A stretch of DNA of 64,000 nt from contig JAMLHK010000003.1 in assembly GCA_023957155.1 (NCBI GenBank), forward strand, positions 62,001-126,000, in the 5' to 3' direction. The stretch comes from Chitinophagaceae bacterium. GTDB taxonomy: Bacteria; Bacteroidota; Bacteroidia; Chitinophagales; Chitinophagaceae. A program made the translations under genes and the position numbers. Position 1 is the stretch's first letter; every line of letters begins with the position of its first letter. Of the stretch, positions 34,349 to 44,360 are shown piece by piece. The notes under the pieces are model-generated. The model was given only the letters and a program-made list of their open reading frames with translations, was not told the origin of the DNA and did not search any database.

Positions 34349-35251
34349 ATGTTATACCGTTTTGCTTTGCTTTTTATATTAGCCGGACATTGTTGTTTCG
34401 CACAGCAGGAGGTACCATTATATGCCGGTAGCATTCCAGGTGCGGACAATGAAGAATATAAGAAAGCCAATGACCAGGTAGATTCACTCACTTTCAACGT
34501 ATCCATTCCAACGCTTACGGTCTTTCTTCCGCCAAAAGACAAAGCAAACGGTACGGCAGTTATCATTTGCCCGGGTGGCGGTTACGGCGTATTGCTCACC
34601 AAACGCGAGGGAAGCGATGTAGCCCGCGCCTTCAATCAACTGGGTATAACTGCTTTTGTGTTGAAGTACAGGCTTCCTTCAGACAAAACAATGAAGTACC
34701 GATCCATTGGACCTTTGCAGGATGCACAACGTGCTATTCAACTTGTTCGTCAAAAAGCAGGTCAGTGGAATATTAATCCTATAAAGATCGGCATCATGGG
34801 GTTTTCTGCAGGGGGTCACTTAGCTGCTACTGCAGGTACCCATTACAGTGAGGCATTAATTGACAATACAAAAGCCGTCAGCCTGCGCCCTGATTTTATG
34901 TTGCTCATCAACCCGGTGATCAGCTTTACCGACAGTATAGGGCATACCGGCTCACGCCGCAATTTACTGAGCGATAGCATCACGGATGAACAGATCCGCC
35001 GGTTTTCCAACGAACTGCATGTTAACAAAACAACACCTCCCGCTTTTCTTGTACACTCCAACGCCGATGCGGTCGTTCCCGTAACCAACAGCCTTACTTT
35101 TTATTCCGCTCTTCAGCGTAATGGCGTAACTGCCGAACTGCATATTTATGCAAAAGGAGAGCATGGTTTTCTTACCGCTCCTCCTTTTGATGAATGGTTT
35201 GGCAGATGCGTTTACTGGATGAAAGAAATGGAGCTGATCCCCACAAAATAA
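34349..35251 (+). CDS. Secreted alpha/beta hydrolase (esterase, acetylxylan-esterase-like)
   Basis: 300 residues with a signal peptide (MLYRFALLFILAGHCCFAQ). The catalytic set is visible: oxyanion region ICPGGGYG, nucleophile elbow GFSAGGH, acid in HSNADAVVPV and His in KGEHGF. This is the BD-FAE/dienelactone-type subgroup often annotated as carbohydrate esterase, which removes acetyl groups from glycans in the periplasm. It lies 61 bp after the regulator fragment and has no glycan-utilisation gene next to it. Substrate unproven. Confidence 0.9.
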   Translation: MLYRFALLFILAGHCCFAQQEVPLYAGSIPGADNEEYKKANDQVDSLTFNVSIPTLTVFLPPKDKANGTAVIICPGGGYGVLLTKREGSDVARAFNQLGITAFVLKYRLPSDKTMKYRSIGPLQDAQRAIQLVRQKAGQWNINPIKIGIMGFSAGGHLAATAGTHYSEALIDNTKAVSLRPDFMLLINPVISFTDSIGHTGSRRNLLSDSITDEQIRRFSNELHVNKTTPPAFLVHSNADAVVPVTNSLTFYSALQRNGVTAELHIYAKGEHGFLTAPPFDEWFGRCVYWMKEMELIPTK

Positions 35252-35421
35252 AAATGAAGTAATTTTGCTGTCAGGATATATAAGTACAGGGTAATATGTA
35301 CCTCAAAGCCTGCTTTGAAAACTTACAAATTTCAAGATACGCTGTTTTTGAAATTTGAGTTCCAGGAACAAAAGGAAGATGTAACGATGAAACAGATTAT
35401 TAAACGCATAAATCCATTATC

Positions 35422-36180
35422 ATGAATATTGAAATCAACTCAAACGGGGAATTAGATGTACGTCCGCTTATCCCTATTAAACGGCATGAAAAATTATTAT
35501 TGCTTTTTAAAGAATTACCCGCAGACGAAAGTTTCGTTTTCATAAACGACCATGATCCCCTGCCCTTATACTATGAATTTCGGTCAGTTTACGGCGATGT
35601 GGTGGGCTGGGAATATTTAAACCGTGGCGGAAGAGAATGGAAAGTGAGGGTTACCCGGACGGAAGAGTCACAGGCGCGGGAATTCACCGACATTGCCACA
35701 CTCTTAGATCTCAGAAAAGCAGATAAAAAAGACTGGATACAGATCGTTTTTCACCGCTATGGAATGATGGAAGAGGGTACCACTATGGAGCTGATTGCCA
35801 AAGAAGACCCTGTAGAGATCCATGGTATTTTTATACGGAAATTTGAAGGTAAACACAGCTGGATCTATAAGAAAAAAGAAGAAGAAGAATATGTTGTTCA
35901 CATTACCAAAAAAGACAGAAGCGGGCTGGGCGATGACGGCTTTTCCGTGGTGAATGAATTTGATATTCGTCCTTTCCCGCCCACAGAACGCCATGAGATG
36001 TTCTATAAGGCTTTTGCAGATATCAAGACCGGAGAAGCTTTTGAATTTACAAACGACCATGATCCCCGGCCGCTGTACTACCAGATGGAAGCGGAAAGTA
36101 AAGAACCCTTCCGGTGGGAATACCTGGAAAAAGGTCCTGAAGTATGGAAAGTACGGGTGATTAAGGTTAAGGAAAAATAA
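35422..36180 (+). CDS. Three-repeat DUF2249 protein
   Basis: 252 residues with three copies of one domain at about 10-80, 95-165 and 178-250. The first and third are clear DUF2249: LDVRPLIPIKRHEKLLLLF with FINDHDPLPLYYEF and FDIRPFPPTERHEMFYKAF with FTNDHDPRPLYYQM, each ending in a WKVRV strand. The middle copy is worn down (TMELIAKEDPVEIHGIF, HSWIYKKKEEEEYVVHI) and lacks the His-Asp-Pro motif. DUF2249 proteins commonly pair with hemerythrin-like proteins in nitric-oxide and oxygen-stress settings; a hemerythrin gene converges on this one 20 bp away. Confidence 0.85.
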   Translation: MNIEINSNGELDVRPLIPIKRHEKLLLLFKELPADESFVFINDHDPLPLYYEFRSVYGDVVGWEYLNRGGREWKVRVTRTEESQAREFTDIATLLDLRKADKKDWIQIVFHRYGMMEEGTTMELIAKEDPVEIHGIFIRKFEGKHSWIYKKKEEEEYVVHITKKDRSGLGDDGFSVVNEFDIRPFPPTERHEMFYKAFADIKTGEAFEFTNDHDPRPLYYQMEAESKEPFRWEYLEKGPEVWKVRVIKVKEK

Positions 36181-36200
36181 AAGCTACGCCATACGCCGTG

Positions 36201-36707
36201 TTATCCCGCTAACGCATCATAATCAAAGCCTGCTCTTTCTAAAGCACGCTTGGCAGCTTCTAAAGCAAAGTCGGCCCGATTATGCGGATGCACAGGCACT
36301 TCCGTAACTTTTTCTAATTGTTCCAGCAAAGACCGGGTTTCAGTCCCGGTTAATTTCTCACACACATCATACATGCCCCCCGGCTCTTCTTCTAAAAGAT
36401 CATGTTTTTCCAATACATGACGCAATACTTTTATGACCTGGGGCGCGGGCGGAACAACCATTAAAGCCGTTAATGCGCCGTGATCGAGACGAAGTTTGGC
36501 GGCAAGAGGTAAAGGAATTCCGCCATTGGCTTTCTGCGCTGCAGGAAAGAGGATCTTCTCTTCCATTTTGATATGCTTGAGGAGACCGGTACGAAACCGG
36601 TGATAATATACTTCCTGTATCTCCCCCGGAATCTCTGTGGCTTTGTCCAAAAGCGCCTCAATCCGGTGGTGATCGCTTGTAAAAAAATGATAAAGTGGCT
36701 TATTCAT
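36201..36707 (-). CDS. Hemerythrin-domain protein
   Basis: 168 residues, four-helix hemerythrin HHE-like cation-binding domain. Iron ligands are likely within FFTSDHHRIEALLD (helix 1), LLKHIKMEEKILFPA (helix 2), KLRLDHGALTALM (helix 3) and VLEKHDLLEEEPGGMYDVCE (helix 4). Cytoplasmic, no signal. It may bind oxygen or NO or serve iron-centre repair. It converges with the DUF2249 gene, with only 20 bp between stops, so the pair is not an operon but the association is the usual one. Confidence 0.9.
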   Translation of the reverse strand: MNKPLYHFFTSDHHRIEALLDKATEIPGEIQEVYYHRFRTGLLKHIKMEEKILFPAAQKANGGIPLPLAAKLRLDHGALTALMVVPPAPQVIKVLRHVLEKHDLLEEEPGGMYDVCEKLTGTETRSLLEQLEKVTEVPVHPHNRADFALEAAKRALERAGFDYDALAG

Positions 36708-36887
36708 GTCTGCTTAACACGTTCTTTTGATTTGTACCTACCATGCAAAAATAGGAAAGTTCAGCCGGGCAAGAGATAGTGAACCTCCAGAGAACGATCA
36801 GGAAACCAGGAATGCCACCTTACTATTGCCTTAACACGATGCATGGCGAAGCGTATCTTACTCATCCGGAAATTGTTTCAGGTGCAC

Positions 36888-38018
36888 TCACTGTGCTTTC
36901 TTCCACCATGCGCTGAATTTTTGCGTACTGTCTTTCAGCATAACAGGTTCTCCAATCATTGGCGTAATCAGGTTAAAGGAATGCGCTGCAGAAGCTTCGG
37001 CTATTTTCTGCATCGGCTCATGCCAGGCATGTCTTCCCAATGCATATTTCGAGTTATGTACAGTCATTAGCCGTACGGGTTGTAACTCCCCGACCGCTTT
37101 AACTAAGTCTTCGGGAATAAGATGTATATATTTCCAATCCTCATTATACTGCCCGTTTTCTATAAGGGCAAAATCAATGGTGCCAAACTGCTCTTTGATC
37201 TTACGGAAATGCGTATCATAACCGGTGTCGCCCGATAAATATATATTCCCCAGCGGGCTTTGCAACATGTACCCCGCCCACAGCGTATGATTGGAACTCA
37301 ATCCTCTCCCCGAAAAATGTCGTGCAGGCAACGCCGTTAGCTTAATATCTCCGTCTAACTGTATATGATCATTCCAGTCCAGCTCGATAATAGCTGCCGG
37401 ATCAAATCCCCAGTATTCCAGGTGTGCGCCCACCCCTAAAGGACAAATTACTTTTCCCGTCCGGTTTCTCAGGTTGCGCATCGTTTTATAATCCAGGTGA
37501 TCCCAGTGATCATGGGTGATGACCAGGTAATCAATCTCCGGTATATCGTCAGGCTGGTAGATATCGGTTCCGGGAAAAGCCTTATTGACAAAAGAAACCG
37601 GCGAGGCGGAAACCAGAACCGGGTCTACCAGTATCCGCTTCCCATTGATTTGCATATACAGGGCGGAGTGCCCCATCCAGATCAAAACATCTTCACCGGG
37701 TATAAGCTTGTTCAGGTCAGTTTTTATTGCCGGAAGTTTTTCGGCAGGTTTCAGGTCTTTTACCCGGATAAAAAGAAACTCCCACAACAGGCGAATTTTC
37801 GATTTATCACTCAGCAGCATGCGGGTGGGAGACTGGTTTTGAAATGTCCCGTCTTTATAGTTTGCCGACTGCTTAATTCTTTCTAACCGTTTCCCTTCGG
37901 GCTGCTTTCCAAACATGGGGTGTTGCATAAAAAGAAAGACCGTCAAAACCAACAACAGCACCAAACCTATAATTCCTAACGCCATCTTTTTTATTATTTT
38001 CTTTGTTTTACCGTTCAT
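36888..38018 (-). CDS. Membrane-anchored MBL-fold hydrolase (NAPE-PLD/UlaG-like)
   Basis: 376 residues from MNGKTKK at 38018; a longer frame to 38081 lacks support. An N-terminal transmembrane anchor (GIIGLVLLLVLTVFLFM) is followed by a metallo-beta-lactamase domain with THDHWDHLD (metal motif), LPARHFSGRG, YLSGDTGYDTHF and LMTVHNSKYALGRHAW. This set and the W-x-G-H-S (LIWMGHSA) strand identify the subgroup containing NAPE phospholipase D and UlaG. It probably faces the periplasm and hydrolyses a phosphodiester or lactone. No partner gene is evident. Confidence 0.88.
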   Translation of the reverse strand: MNGKTKKIIKKMALGIIGLVLLLVLTVFLFMQHPMFGKQPEGKRLERIKQSANYKDGTFQNQSPTRMLLSDKSKIRLLWEFLFIRVKDLKPAEKLPAIKTDLNKLIPGEDVLIWMGHSALYMQINGKRILVDPVLVSASPVSFVNKAFPGTDIYQPDDIPEIDYLVITHDHWDHLDYKTMRNLRNRTGKVICPLGVGAHLEYWGFDPAAIIELDWNDHIQLDGDIKLTALPARHFSGRGLSSNHTLWAGYMLQSPLGNIYLSGDTGYDTHFRKIKEQFGTIDFALIENGQYNEDWKYIHLIPEDLVKAVGELQPVRLMTVHNSKYALGRHAWHEPMQKIAEASAAHSFNLITPMIGEPVMLKDSTQKFSAWWKKAQ

Positions 38019-38425
38019 CAGTTCCCCGGTTGTTTTTATTCGTCTCAGTCCGCCAGTTGAGGGTTTCCTCCGGTCTTTCAAAATAAAATTCCTTTATTTT
38101 TATCAAAACACTGCTCTGCCGGAGCTGCTTAGCCCGAATGATCAACGGCAAAAATATGGCTGTTTTTACTGGTATCGAAATTTCTCTTGTTGCAATACCA
38201 TGTATACCATCTATTTTCAGATGCTCATGCTAACCTTAAATTCAATGAAGTGTGCCTGTTCCATACCGTGTATACATACCGGATGCAGCAGCAGTTCCAC
38301 CACTGCTGTTTTTACAAATACCTGTATACAGTATACGGCCGGCATTACGGATTTTCACCAATATGCCGGGAAGCACCGGAGGGGTTCAGGACTATAGCAG
38401 CAAGTGCCAAAACAAGACTTACGAA
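38019..38425. other. Intergenic stretch without a gene
   Basis: About 400 bp between two minus-strand genes. It contains small imperfect palindromes such as GTATACAGTATAC (38329-38341) and several short plus-strand frames with no recognisable content. Promoter of the MBL-fold gene should lie at its left end. Confidence 0.5.
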
Positions 38426-38713
38426 CTATCCTGATTTCTTTTTTATTCTATTGGCAGAACTTAATTGCTTGAAAATAACCTCTATAATTAATTGCGGGTT
38501 TATATCAAGCAAATTTGCCAATTCAACAATATATTTAACTGAAAACTCTTCAGGTTTATATAACTTTTGAATATACCTGCTATGATTAATACCAAGTGCC
38601 TTGGCAATCATGGTGGGATATAATTTCTCAATATCCCGCATCCGTTTAATGCTACCACTTTGAAACATTAAGCGAATGGCTTTGTATTGTGCGTCATTTT
38701 CTTCTTTAGCCAT
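38426..38713 (-). CDS. Small helix-turn-helix protein
   Basis: 95 residues from MAKEEND at 38713. Residues ~30-80 form a lambda-repressor-like fold: IEKLYPTMIAKALGINHSRYIQKLYKPEEFSVKYIVELANLLDINP, with the recognition helix near HSRYIQKL. The N-terminal 25 residues (YKAIRLMFQSG) recur in a Bacteroidota-only family. It is probably a DNA-binding regulator; the target is unknown. Its start lies 347 bp from the divergent ECF sigma gene. Confidence 0.72.
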   Translation of the reverse strand: MAKEENDAQYKAIRLMFQSGSIKRMRDIEKLYPTMIAKALGINHSRYIQKLYKPEEFSVKYIVELANLLDINPQLIIEVIFKQLSSANRIKKKSG

Positions 38714-39060
38714 AAAATCATAAAACGAAAAGATACAGCCATAGAAACAAGATGTAAGCAAAAAATAACAATATGTATTTAAATATTTACTTTTAGTATC
38801 TTTTTTAATATTTTTACAGGGCTATAAATATTTTGCGAACCTTCATAAAATAATTTGAAGCTTTCGCTTTGAGTCTCGACTTGGAAACCTCGGAAATTTT
38901 CATTGAACACGAGATGATAAGCAAGGGCTCACGTTTTGGCGTGGGCTCCCTTATTGTGTTCAAGGGCTCTCCGAGGGCCTCCAAGCCAATTCGTGGAGTT
39001 CCATGCCAATCTTTTTAACATGTACTCCGCAGGCTCAAACTCATCTATTATGTACTATTC
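38714..39060. promoter_or_regulatory. Divergent upstream region of the sigma factor gene
   Basis: The region begins with a very AT-rich segment (38760-38850) that should hold the promoters. A hairpin GGGCTCACG-loop-CGTGGGCTC lies around 38925-38951, followed by CCCTTATTG, and the word CAAGGGCTC recurs at 38962. The hairpin may be an attenuator in the sigma gene leader or a short repeat. No coding frame is convincing. Confidence 0.4.
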
Positions 39061-39645
39061 ATGCAACAGGCGCAACCCAACCAGCCGGATGATTACGCCC
39101 TTGCCTTTAGCAAAGGTAACGAGCAGGCGCTTGCCTGGTTTTTTGAAACGTTGCATCCTGCCCTCACCCTGTACGCCAATCAATGGGTAAAAGACTTTCC
39201 GCTTGCCCAGGAATTAGCTTCAGAAGCATTTGTAAAAACCTGGCAAAAGCATCATCAATTCGATAATTATAACGGTATTAAAGCGTACCTGTATACGATT
39301 GTACGGCGGGACAGCCATAAGGCACTCAGGAAATTAAAACCCGGCACATACCCCGATCCATCCCTGGAGGATCATGATACGCCCTTCAGCTACTTAGTAC
39401 GGGCAGAAACTTATCGCCTGCTATATATGGCTTTGCAAAAATTATCTCCCGGCAACAAAAGGGTCATTACCATGTACTACCTTGAAGGTAAAACTACCGG
39501 AGAAATAGCCCGTGAACTGAACCTTCACCCGCATACCGTACAAACGCAAAAGCTCAGGGGTATCCGGGCACTTCAGAAGATATTGAACCTGTTCGTCTTT
39601 ACCATCTTCTGTGGATTGACAAAAATTTTCTTTTCAACTTTGTAG
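39061..39645 (+). CDS. ECF-type RNA polymerase sigma factor (locus 2)
   Basis: 194 residues. Region 2 contains the helix set LAWFFETLHPALTLYANQWVKD and ASEAFVKTWQKHHQFDN with AYLYTIVRRDSHKALRK; region 4 has LSPGNKRVITMYYLEGKTTGEIARELNLHPHTVQTQKLRGIRAL. This is the Bacteroidota ECF class that pairs with FecR. A hydrophobic tail (VFTIFCGLTKIFF) follows region 4, also seen in relatives. It should direct transcription of the SusC/SusD genes after release by the FecR 55 bp downstream. Confidence 0.95.
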   Translation: MQQAQPNQPDDYALAFSKGNEQALAWFFETLHPALTLYANQWVKDFPLAQELASEAFVKTWQKHHQFDNYNGIKAYLYTIVRRDSHKALRKLKPGTYPDPSLEDHDTPFSYLVRAETYRLLYMALQKLSPGNKRVITMYYLEGKTTGEIARELNLHPHTVQTQKLRGIRALQKILNLFVFTIFCGLTKIFFSTL

Positions 39646-39700
39646 TGCATTTTCCCATTTATATACTTTCTATATAAGAAGCATGTGCTAATTTAATGTT

Positions 39701-40897
39701 ATGAATGACAATCCATACAGCCATATGGATAAGGAGGCCCATCGTATAGCTTACCTTATTGCCGGGTATATCCGTAACACGCTTACCCATACAGAACATG
39801 AAGAATTAGATGACTGGGTAACCGCAAGTGATAAAAACATGAAGCTGTTTGAAGATCTGACGGACGAAAGAAATATTGAAGCTAACCTGCAGATGATGGA
39901 AAAAGTGGAGTCGGAGCGAATTTTCTCGGAACTGCAACAAAGCGGCCGATTTGAAAAACCAAAAGGGAGGAAACCACGGCTGATATGGATGTCTGCTGCA
40001 GCTGTAGCTGTTATTTTATTGGGCTTGTTTGCGGTGTGGCGTGCTGCAGATACCACACCCTCCCCCAATAATCAGTTAGCCACAACAAAAGCAGATATGC
40101 TGCAGCCCGGGAGTAACAGAGCAACATTAACATTACCGGACGGCGCCGTTATTGACCTGACCACCGTTAAAAACGGCTCTCTTTTATCGAAAACAGCAAA
40201 TGTGTCTATACAAAATGACAGCACATTAGTATATGGTCACGCTGAAGCAGGAAATAACAGCATTGAAATCCATACCCTCTCCACGCCGGTAGGCGGGCAA
40301 TTTATGGTAACGCTGCAGGATAGTACAAAAGTATGGGTGAATGCACAGAGTACATTACGTTACCCTGTAGCTTTTAAAGATCGCGAGAGAAACGTGGAGT
40401 TGACAGGTGAGGCTTATTTTGAAGTAGCCCACAACGCAAATCTGCCCTTTAGGGTTACACTGGCAGACAGCAGTACCGTAGCCGTATTAGGTACGCACTT
40501 TAACGTGCAGGCCTTCCCTGGTGAAAAAGTAAAGACAATTACATTAGTGCAGGGAAAAGTAATGGTACAGGCCGATCATAATCAGGCTGTATTAAACCCC
40601 AGCATGCAGGCTATAATTAAAAACAGGAGTATTGCCACAACTGCCAACGTAGATATAGAAGAGGTAACGGGCTGGAAAGATGGTTTGTTTGTATTTCATG
40701 ATGCTCCTATTGAGGAAATAATGAGCCAGGTGGCAAGATGGTACAATGCCAAAATAGTTTACGAAGGCAGCATTAAGCAGCAGTTTAATGCTACCATACA
40801 CAGGAGCGAGCCACTGTCAAAACTGCTATACCTGCTGGAGCTGAATGGATATGTAAAATTTAAAACTGAAAACAATACCATTTATGTATTACCCTGA
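39701..40897 (+). CDS. FecR-family anti-sigma factor (locus 2)
   Basis: 398 residues. A cytoplasmic N-terminal part that binds sigma is followed by one transmembrane helix (LIWMSAAAVAVILLGLFAVW, about 91-110) and a periplasmic FecR domain (IHTLSTPVGGQFMVTLQDSTKVWVNAQSTLRYP in outline) with a C-terminal DUF4974 domain (FVFHDAPIEEIMSQVARWYNAKIVYEG). It would hold the ECF factor inactive until contacted by the STN domain of the downstream receptor. Confidence 0.95.
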   Translation: MNDNPYSHMDKEAHRIAYLIAGYIRNTLTHTEHEELDDWVTASDKNMKLFEDLTDERNIEANLQMMEKVESERIFSELQQSGRFEKPKGRKPRLIWMSAAAVAVILLGLFAVWRAADTTPSPNNQLATTKADMLQPGSNRATLTLPDGAVIDLTTVKNGSLLSKTANVSIQNDSTLVYGHAEAGNNSIEIHTLSTPVGGQFMVTLQDSTKVWVNAQSTLRYPVAFKDRERNVELTGEAYFEVAHNANLPFRVTLADSSTVAVLGTHFNVQAFPGEKVKTITLVQGKVMVQADHNQAVLNPSMQAIIKNRSIATTANVDIEEVTGWKDGLFVFHDAPIEEIMSQVARWYNAKIVYEGSIKQQFNATIHRSEPLSKLLYLLELNGYVKFKTENNTIYVLP

Positions 40898-41030
40898 CGG
40901 ATGAAGCTGACACCGGTTGACCCCGAATAAAAACCGGAAGTGTTACGAGCACCTCCGGAAAGCGTCTGGGCAACCCAAATTACATCTTGCGGAAACAAAC
41001 TGTATTCAGAAACCCAAACAATGCAAATGT

Positions 41031-44000
41031 ATGGAAATAGGCATTTCCTTTAAAAAGTACCGAAAGTATATTGCTATGAGGCTACTTTTTCTATTAACTC
41101 TACTGGGCACCCTTCAGTCCACTGCCCATAGCTACGGGCAGGCTACCGTAACACTCAACCTCAAAAATGAGTCTTTAGAAAAGGCATTCAAAGAAATTAC
41201 CCGCCAAACCGGGTATACGTTTATTTACACGCGGGCACAGTTAAAGAACACTCACCCTATTTCAGCAAAGCTAAAGAGCACTACACTCAAAGATGCATTG
41301 GACTATTGTTTTCAAAGCCAGCCTTTATCTTATGCAATAGATGATAAGTATGTGATTTTAATTAATAAACCCGGAAGCACGTCTCCCTCACAAGACACCA
41401 CAAAAACCGTCTCCGGAAAAGTGGTGGATGAAAATGGTACGGGCTTGCTAAGAATATCCGTAACCGCTGCTAAATCAAAAAAGGGTACATATACCGATGA
41501 AAAGGGGGAGTTCATTTTGAAAGACATCCCGGAAAACGAGGTGCTGGAATTTACCAGCGTAGGATACGATAAAGTGGAAGTTCCCGTTCACAAACAGTCT
41601 TTTGTAACGGTTACCATGAAAGTGACAGTAAGTATGCTCGATGAGGCATTAGTTATGGCTTATGGAAAAACATCCCGTAGGTTTAACACAGGCAGCATCA
41701 GCAAAGTGAGCAGTGAGGAAATTGCCCAGCAGCCGGTAAGTGACCCGCTCGCCGCCCTTCACGGCAAAGTGCCGGGACTGGTAGTAACGCAATCAAGCGG
41801 CGTACCGGGAGGAACTGTAATTATCCAGGTGCGGGGACAAAATTCTCTTAGCCAGCGGTCAGTACCATTGATCATTGTGGATGGAGTGCCGTTTGCTGCC
41901 AATAACCAGCCTGTCAATCTTCAGTTTTCTGTCCTTACTACCGGGTCAATATCAGGCCTTAGCCCTCTTTCCAGCATTAACCCACTTGATATAGAAAGCA
42001 TAGAAGTACTGAAAGATGCCGATGCAACTGGCATATATGGCAGCAGGGGCTCCAATGGTGTTGTTTTAATTACAACCAAAAAAGGTACTGCCGGAAAGAC
42101 TAAAGTATTTGCAAACTTCTACACAGGATGGAACAAAGCATCCAATCTGCCGGAAATGCTGAACACGGCAGAATATATAGAAATGCGTAGAGAAGCTATT
42201 GCTAATGATGGATTTGTACCGAACAATAATCCATCCCAGCGAGGCTATGCCCCTGATCTGTTCAGATGGGACACAACAAGGGAAACCAATTTCAGTAAAA
42301 TGATGCTCGGCAATACTGCCCATACCTATAATGGTCAGGTTGGTCTCTCTGGTGGCAATGAAAATATCCAGCTTTTTTTAAGTGCCGGCTATAATAAAGA
42401 AGGTACTGTTTTCCCGGGTGATATGGGAGCAAACAAAATATCATTTGCTAACAATATCAGCTATACAAGCAAGGATAAAAAATTTGCGGCAAGGCTAGCT
42501 TCAAGTTACTCTAATGCAAAGAATAATCTTTTTAATACATCTATTTCATCGTTTCTTTCCATTCCACCAAATGCACCGCCGTTGTACACTGCCGATGGAA
42601 TATTGAATTGGGAAGAAGATGGCTATTATTTTGCGAATCCATTAAGTTATTTAAAGCAAAAATATGATGCCGTAACGGATAATCTTCTTGCCAACCTGCA
42701 GTTGGAATACAAGATTGTAAAGGGCTTATCTGTTCGCAGCAGTTTCGGCTATAATTCAATGCAGGTATCTGAAAAAGTGATATATCCCATTGCAGCCCAA
42801 ATTGCCATTTATGAGCCTACCGGGACGCTTAGCATTTCTGATAACTTTTTAAAAAGCTGGATCATTGAGCCACAAGTAGAATATGAAAGGATGATAGGAA
42901 AAGGCAGGCTGGATGTTTTCATCGGTTCTACCTTTTCGCAAAACAGGCAAAGTGCTGTATTGGTTGACGCTTCGGGCTATAAAAGCGACAACCTGTTAAA
43001 TTCACTCAGTGCTGCTACATCAACTTACACCAATAATATTTTTTCCGATTATAAATACGCTGCCCTGTTTGGAAGGATAAACTATAACTGGGCTCAGAAA
43101 TATATTCTGAACCTTACCGGAAGAAGAGACGGCTCAAGCCGCTTTGGCCCGGAGAGGCGCTTCGCAAACTTTGGTGCTGCTGGAGCAGCATGGTTGTTTA
43201 AGCAAGAGAAATTTATGCATAAAATACTGCCATTTATCACCTATGGAAAGATAAGAATAAGCTATGGGCTTACAGGAAGCGACCAGATCGGTAATTATCA
43301 GTATTTAGATACCTGGACAATTGACTATTACAATTACCAGGGTACACCTGCACTATACCCATCAGCCTTATATAACCCTCTTTATAGTTGGGAAACAAAT
43401 AAAAAATTTGAAACTGCATTAGAACTCGGTTTATTTAAAGACCGCATTTACCTTTCTGCCGATTACTTCAATAACAGGAGTGGTAATCAATTAGTTCAAT
43501 ATGTTATTCCTTCACAAACCGGGTTTGAATATATTTTAAGCAATTTTCCTGCCATGGTGCAGAATAAAGGATTTGAGTTCCAGATTACAGCAAGTGCCAT
43601 TCAATCAAAGCATTTCAACTGGTCTGTTTCAGCCAATATAACAATCCCATCCAATAAATTAATTTCATTCGAAGGATTAAGTTCTTCAGCTTATTCTAAT
43701 GACTATGTTGAGGGTAGGTCATTGGCGGTGATATATAAGTTAAACTCTCTTGGCACTAATCCCGCAACCGGAGTTTTCGAGTTTGAAGATATCAACAAGG
43801 ATAATGCAGTTTCTATTCCGGACGACTTTGTTGTTAAGGGAAATTCAGACCCCAGATACTATGGCGGCATCAGGAATACCCTTATGTTCAAAAAGATTGA
43901 GTTAGACTTTTTTATTGACTTTAAAAAGCAGACGGGTATTAACTACCTGTATTCATTATACCTCAATAATAAAATTCCGGGCTTTACTGGCGCCAATCAG

Positions 44001-44348
44001 CCCAAATATGTGTTGGAACGCTGGCAAAAGGCCGGAGATATATCAGAAGTGCAAAAGTTCACTACAGTCACAAATAGTGGTGTATATGCAGCCAGAACGA
44101 TGTTTAGGTTCTATTCAAACGGAGTGTATAGCGATGCATCCTTTATGCGATTGAAAACAACATCCATTTCATGGCGATTACCTGCAATCATATTTAAGGT
44201 TATAAAAACCTATGATTCTAAAATATTTATTACAGGTCAAAACCTCTTTACTATTTCCAACTACAAAGGTACCGACCCGGAAGTACAGAACTATTATGCT
44301 TTACCTCCATTAAGAACTATCGCAGTCGGTATTAATGCAAATTTTTAA
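41031..44348 (+). CDS. STN-domain SusC/RagA TonB-linked transporter (locus 2)
   Basis: 1105 residues using the ATG at 41031; the frame is open to 40917 but the upstream part is Lys/Cys-rich and unlike a signal sequence. Signal MRLLFLLTLLGTLQSTAHSYGQ, then an STN signalling domain (VTLNLKNESLEKAFKEITRQTGY), CarboxypepD_reg (VSGKVVDENGTGLLRISVTA), plug (GSISKVSSEEIAQQ, GIYGSRGSNGVVLITTKKG) and a barrel ending in Phe. The STN domain lets substrate uptake activate the sigma/FecR pair. The SusD partner starts 12 bp downstream. Confidence 0.94.
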   Translation: MEIGISFKKYRKYIAMRLLFLLTLLGTLQSTAHSYGQATVTLNLKNESLEKAFKEITRQTGYTFIYTRAQLKNTHPISAKLKSTTLKDALDYCFQSQPLSYAIDDKYVILINKPGSTSPSQDTTKTVSGKVVDENGTGLLRISVTAAKSKKGTYTDEKGEFILKDIPENEVLEFTSVGYDKVEVPVHKQSFVTVTMKVTVSMLDEALVMAYGKTSRRFNTGSISKVSSEEIAQQPVSDPLAALHGKVPGLVVTQSSGVPGGTVIIQVRGQNSLSQRSVPLIIVDGVPFAANNQPVNLQFSVLTTGSISGLSPLSSINPLDIESIEVLKDADATGIYGSRGSNGVVLITTKKGTAGKTKVFANFYTGWNKASNLPEMLNTAEYIEMRREAIANDGFVPNNNPSQRGYAPDLFRWDTTRETNFSKMMLGNTAHTYNGQVGLSGGNENIQLFLSAGYNKEGTVFPGDMGANKISFANNISYTSKDKKFAARLASSYSNAKNNLFNTSISSFLSIPPNAPPLYTADGILNWEEDGYYFANPLSYLKQKYDAVTDNLLANLQLEYKIVKGLSVRSSFGYNSMQVSEKVIYPIAAQIAIYEPTGTLSISDNFLKSWIIEPQVEYERMIGKGRLDVFIGSTFSQNRQSAVLVDASGYKSDNLLNSLSAATSTYTNNIFSDYKYAALFGRINYNWAQKYILNLTGRRDGSSRFGPERRFANFGAAGAAWLFKQEKFMHKILPFITYGKIRISYGLTGSDQIGNYQYLDTWTIDYYNYQGTPALYPSALYNPLYSWETNKKFETALELGLFKDRIYLSADYFNNRSGNQLVQYVIPSQTGFEYILSNFPAMVQNKGFEFQITASAIQSKHFNWSVSANITIPSNKLISFEGLSSSAYSNDYVEGRSLAVIYKLNSLGTNPATGVFEFEDINKDNAVSIPDDFVVKGNSDPRYYGGIRNTLMFKKIELDFFIDFKKQTGINYLYSLYLNNKIPGFTGANQPKYVLERWQKAGDISEVQKFTTVTNSGVYAARTMFRFYSNGVYSDASFMRLKTTSISWRLPAIIFKVIKTYDSKIFITGQNLFTISNYKGTDPEVQNYYALPPLRTIAVGINANF

Positions 44349-44360
44349 ACAGGGTTGAAA

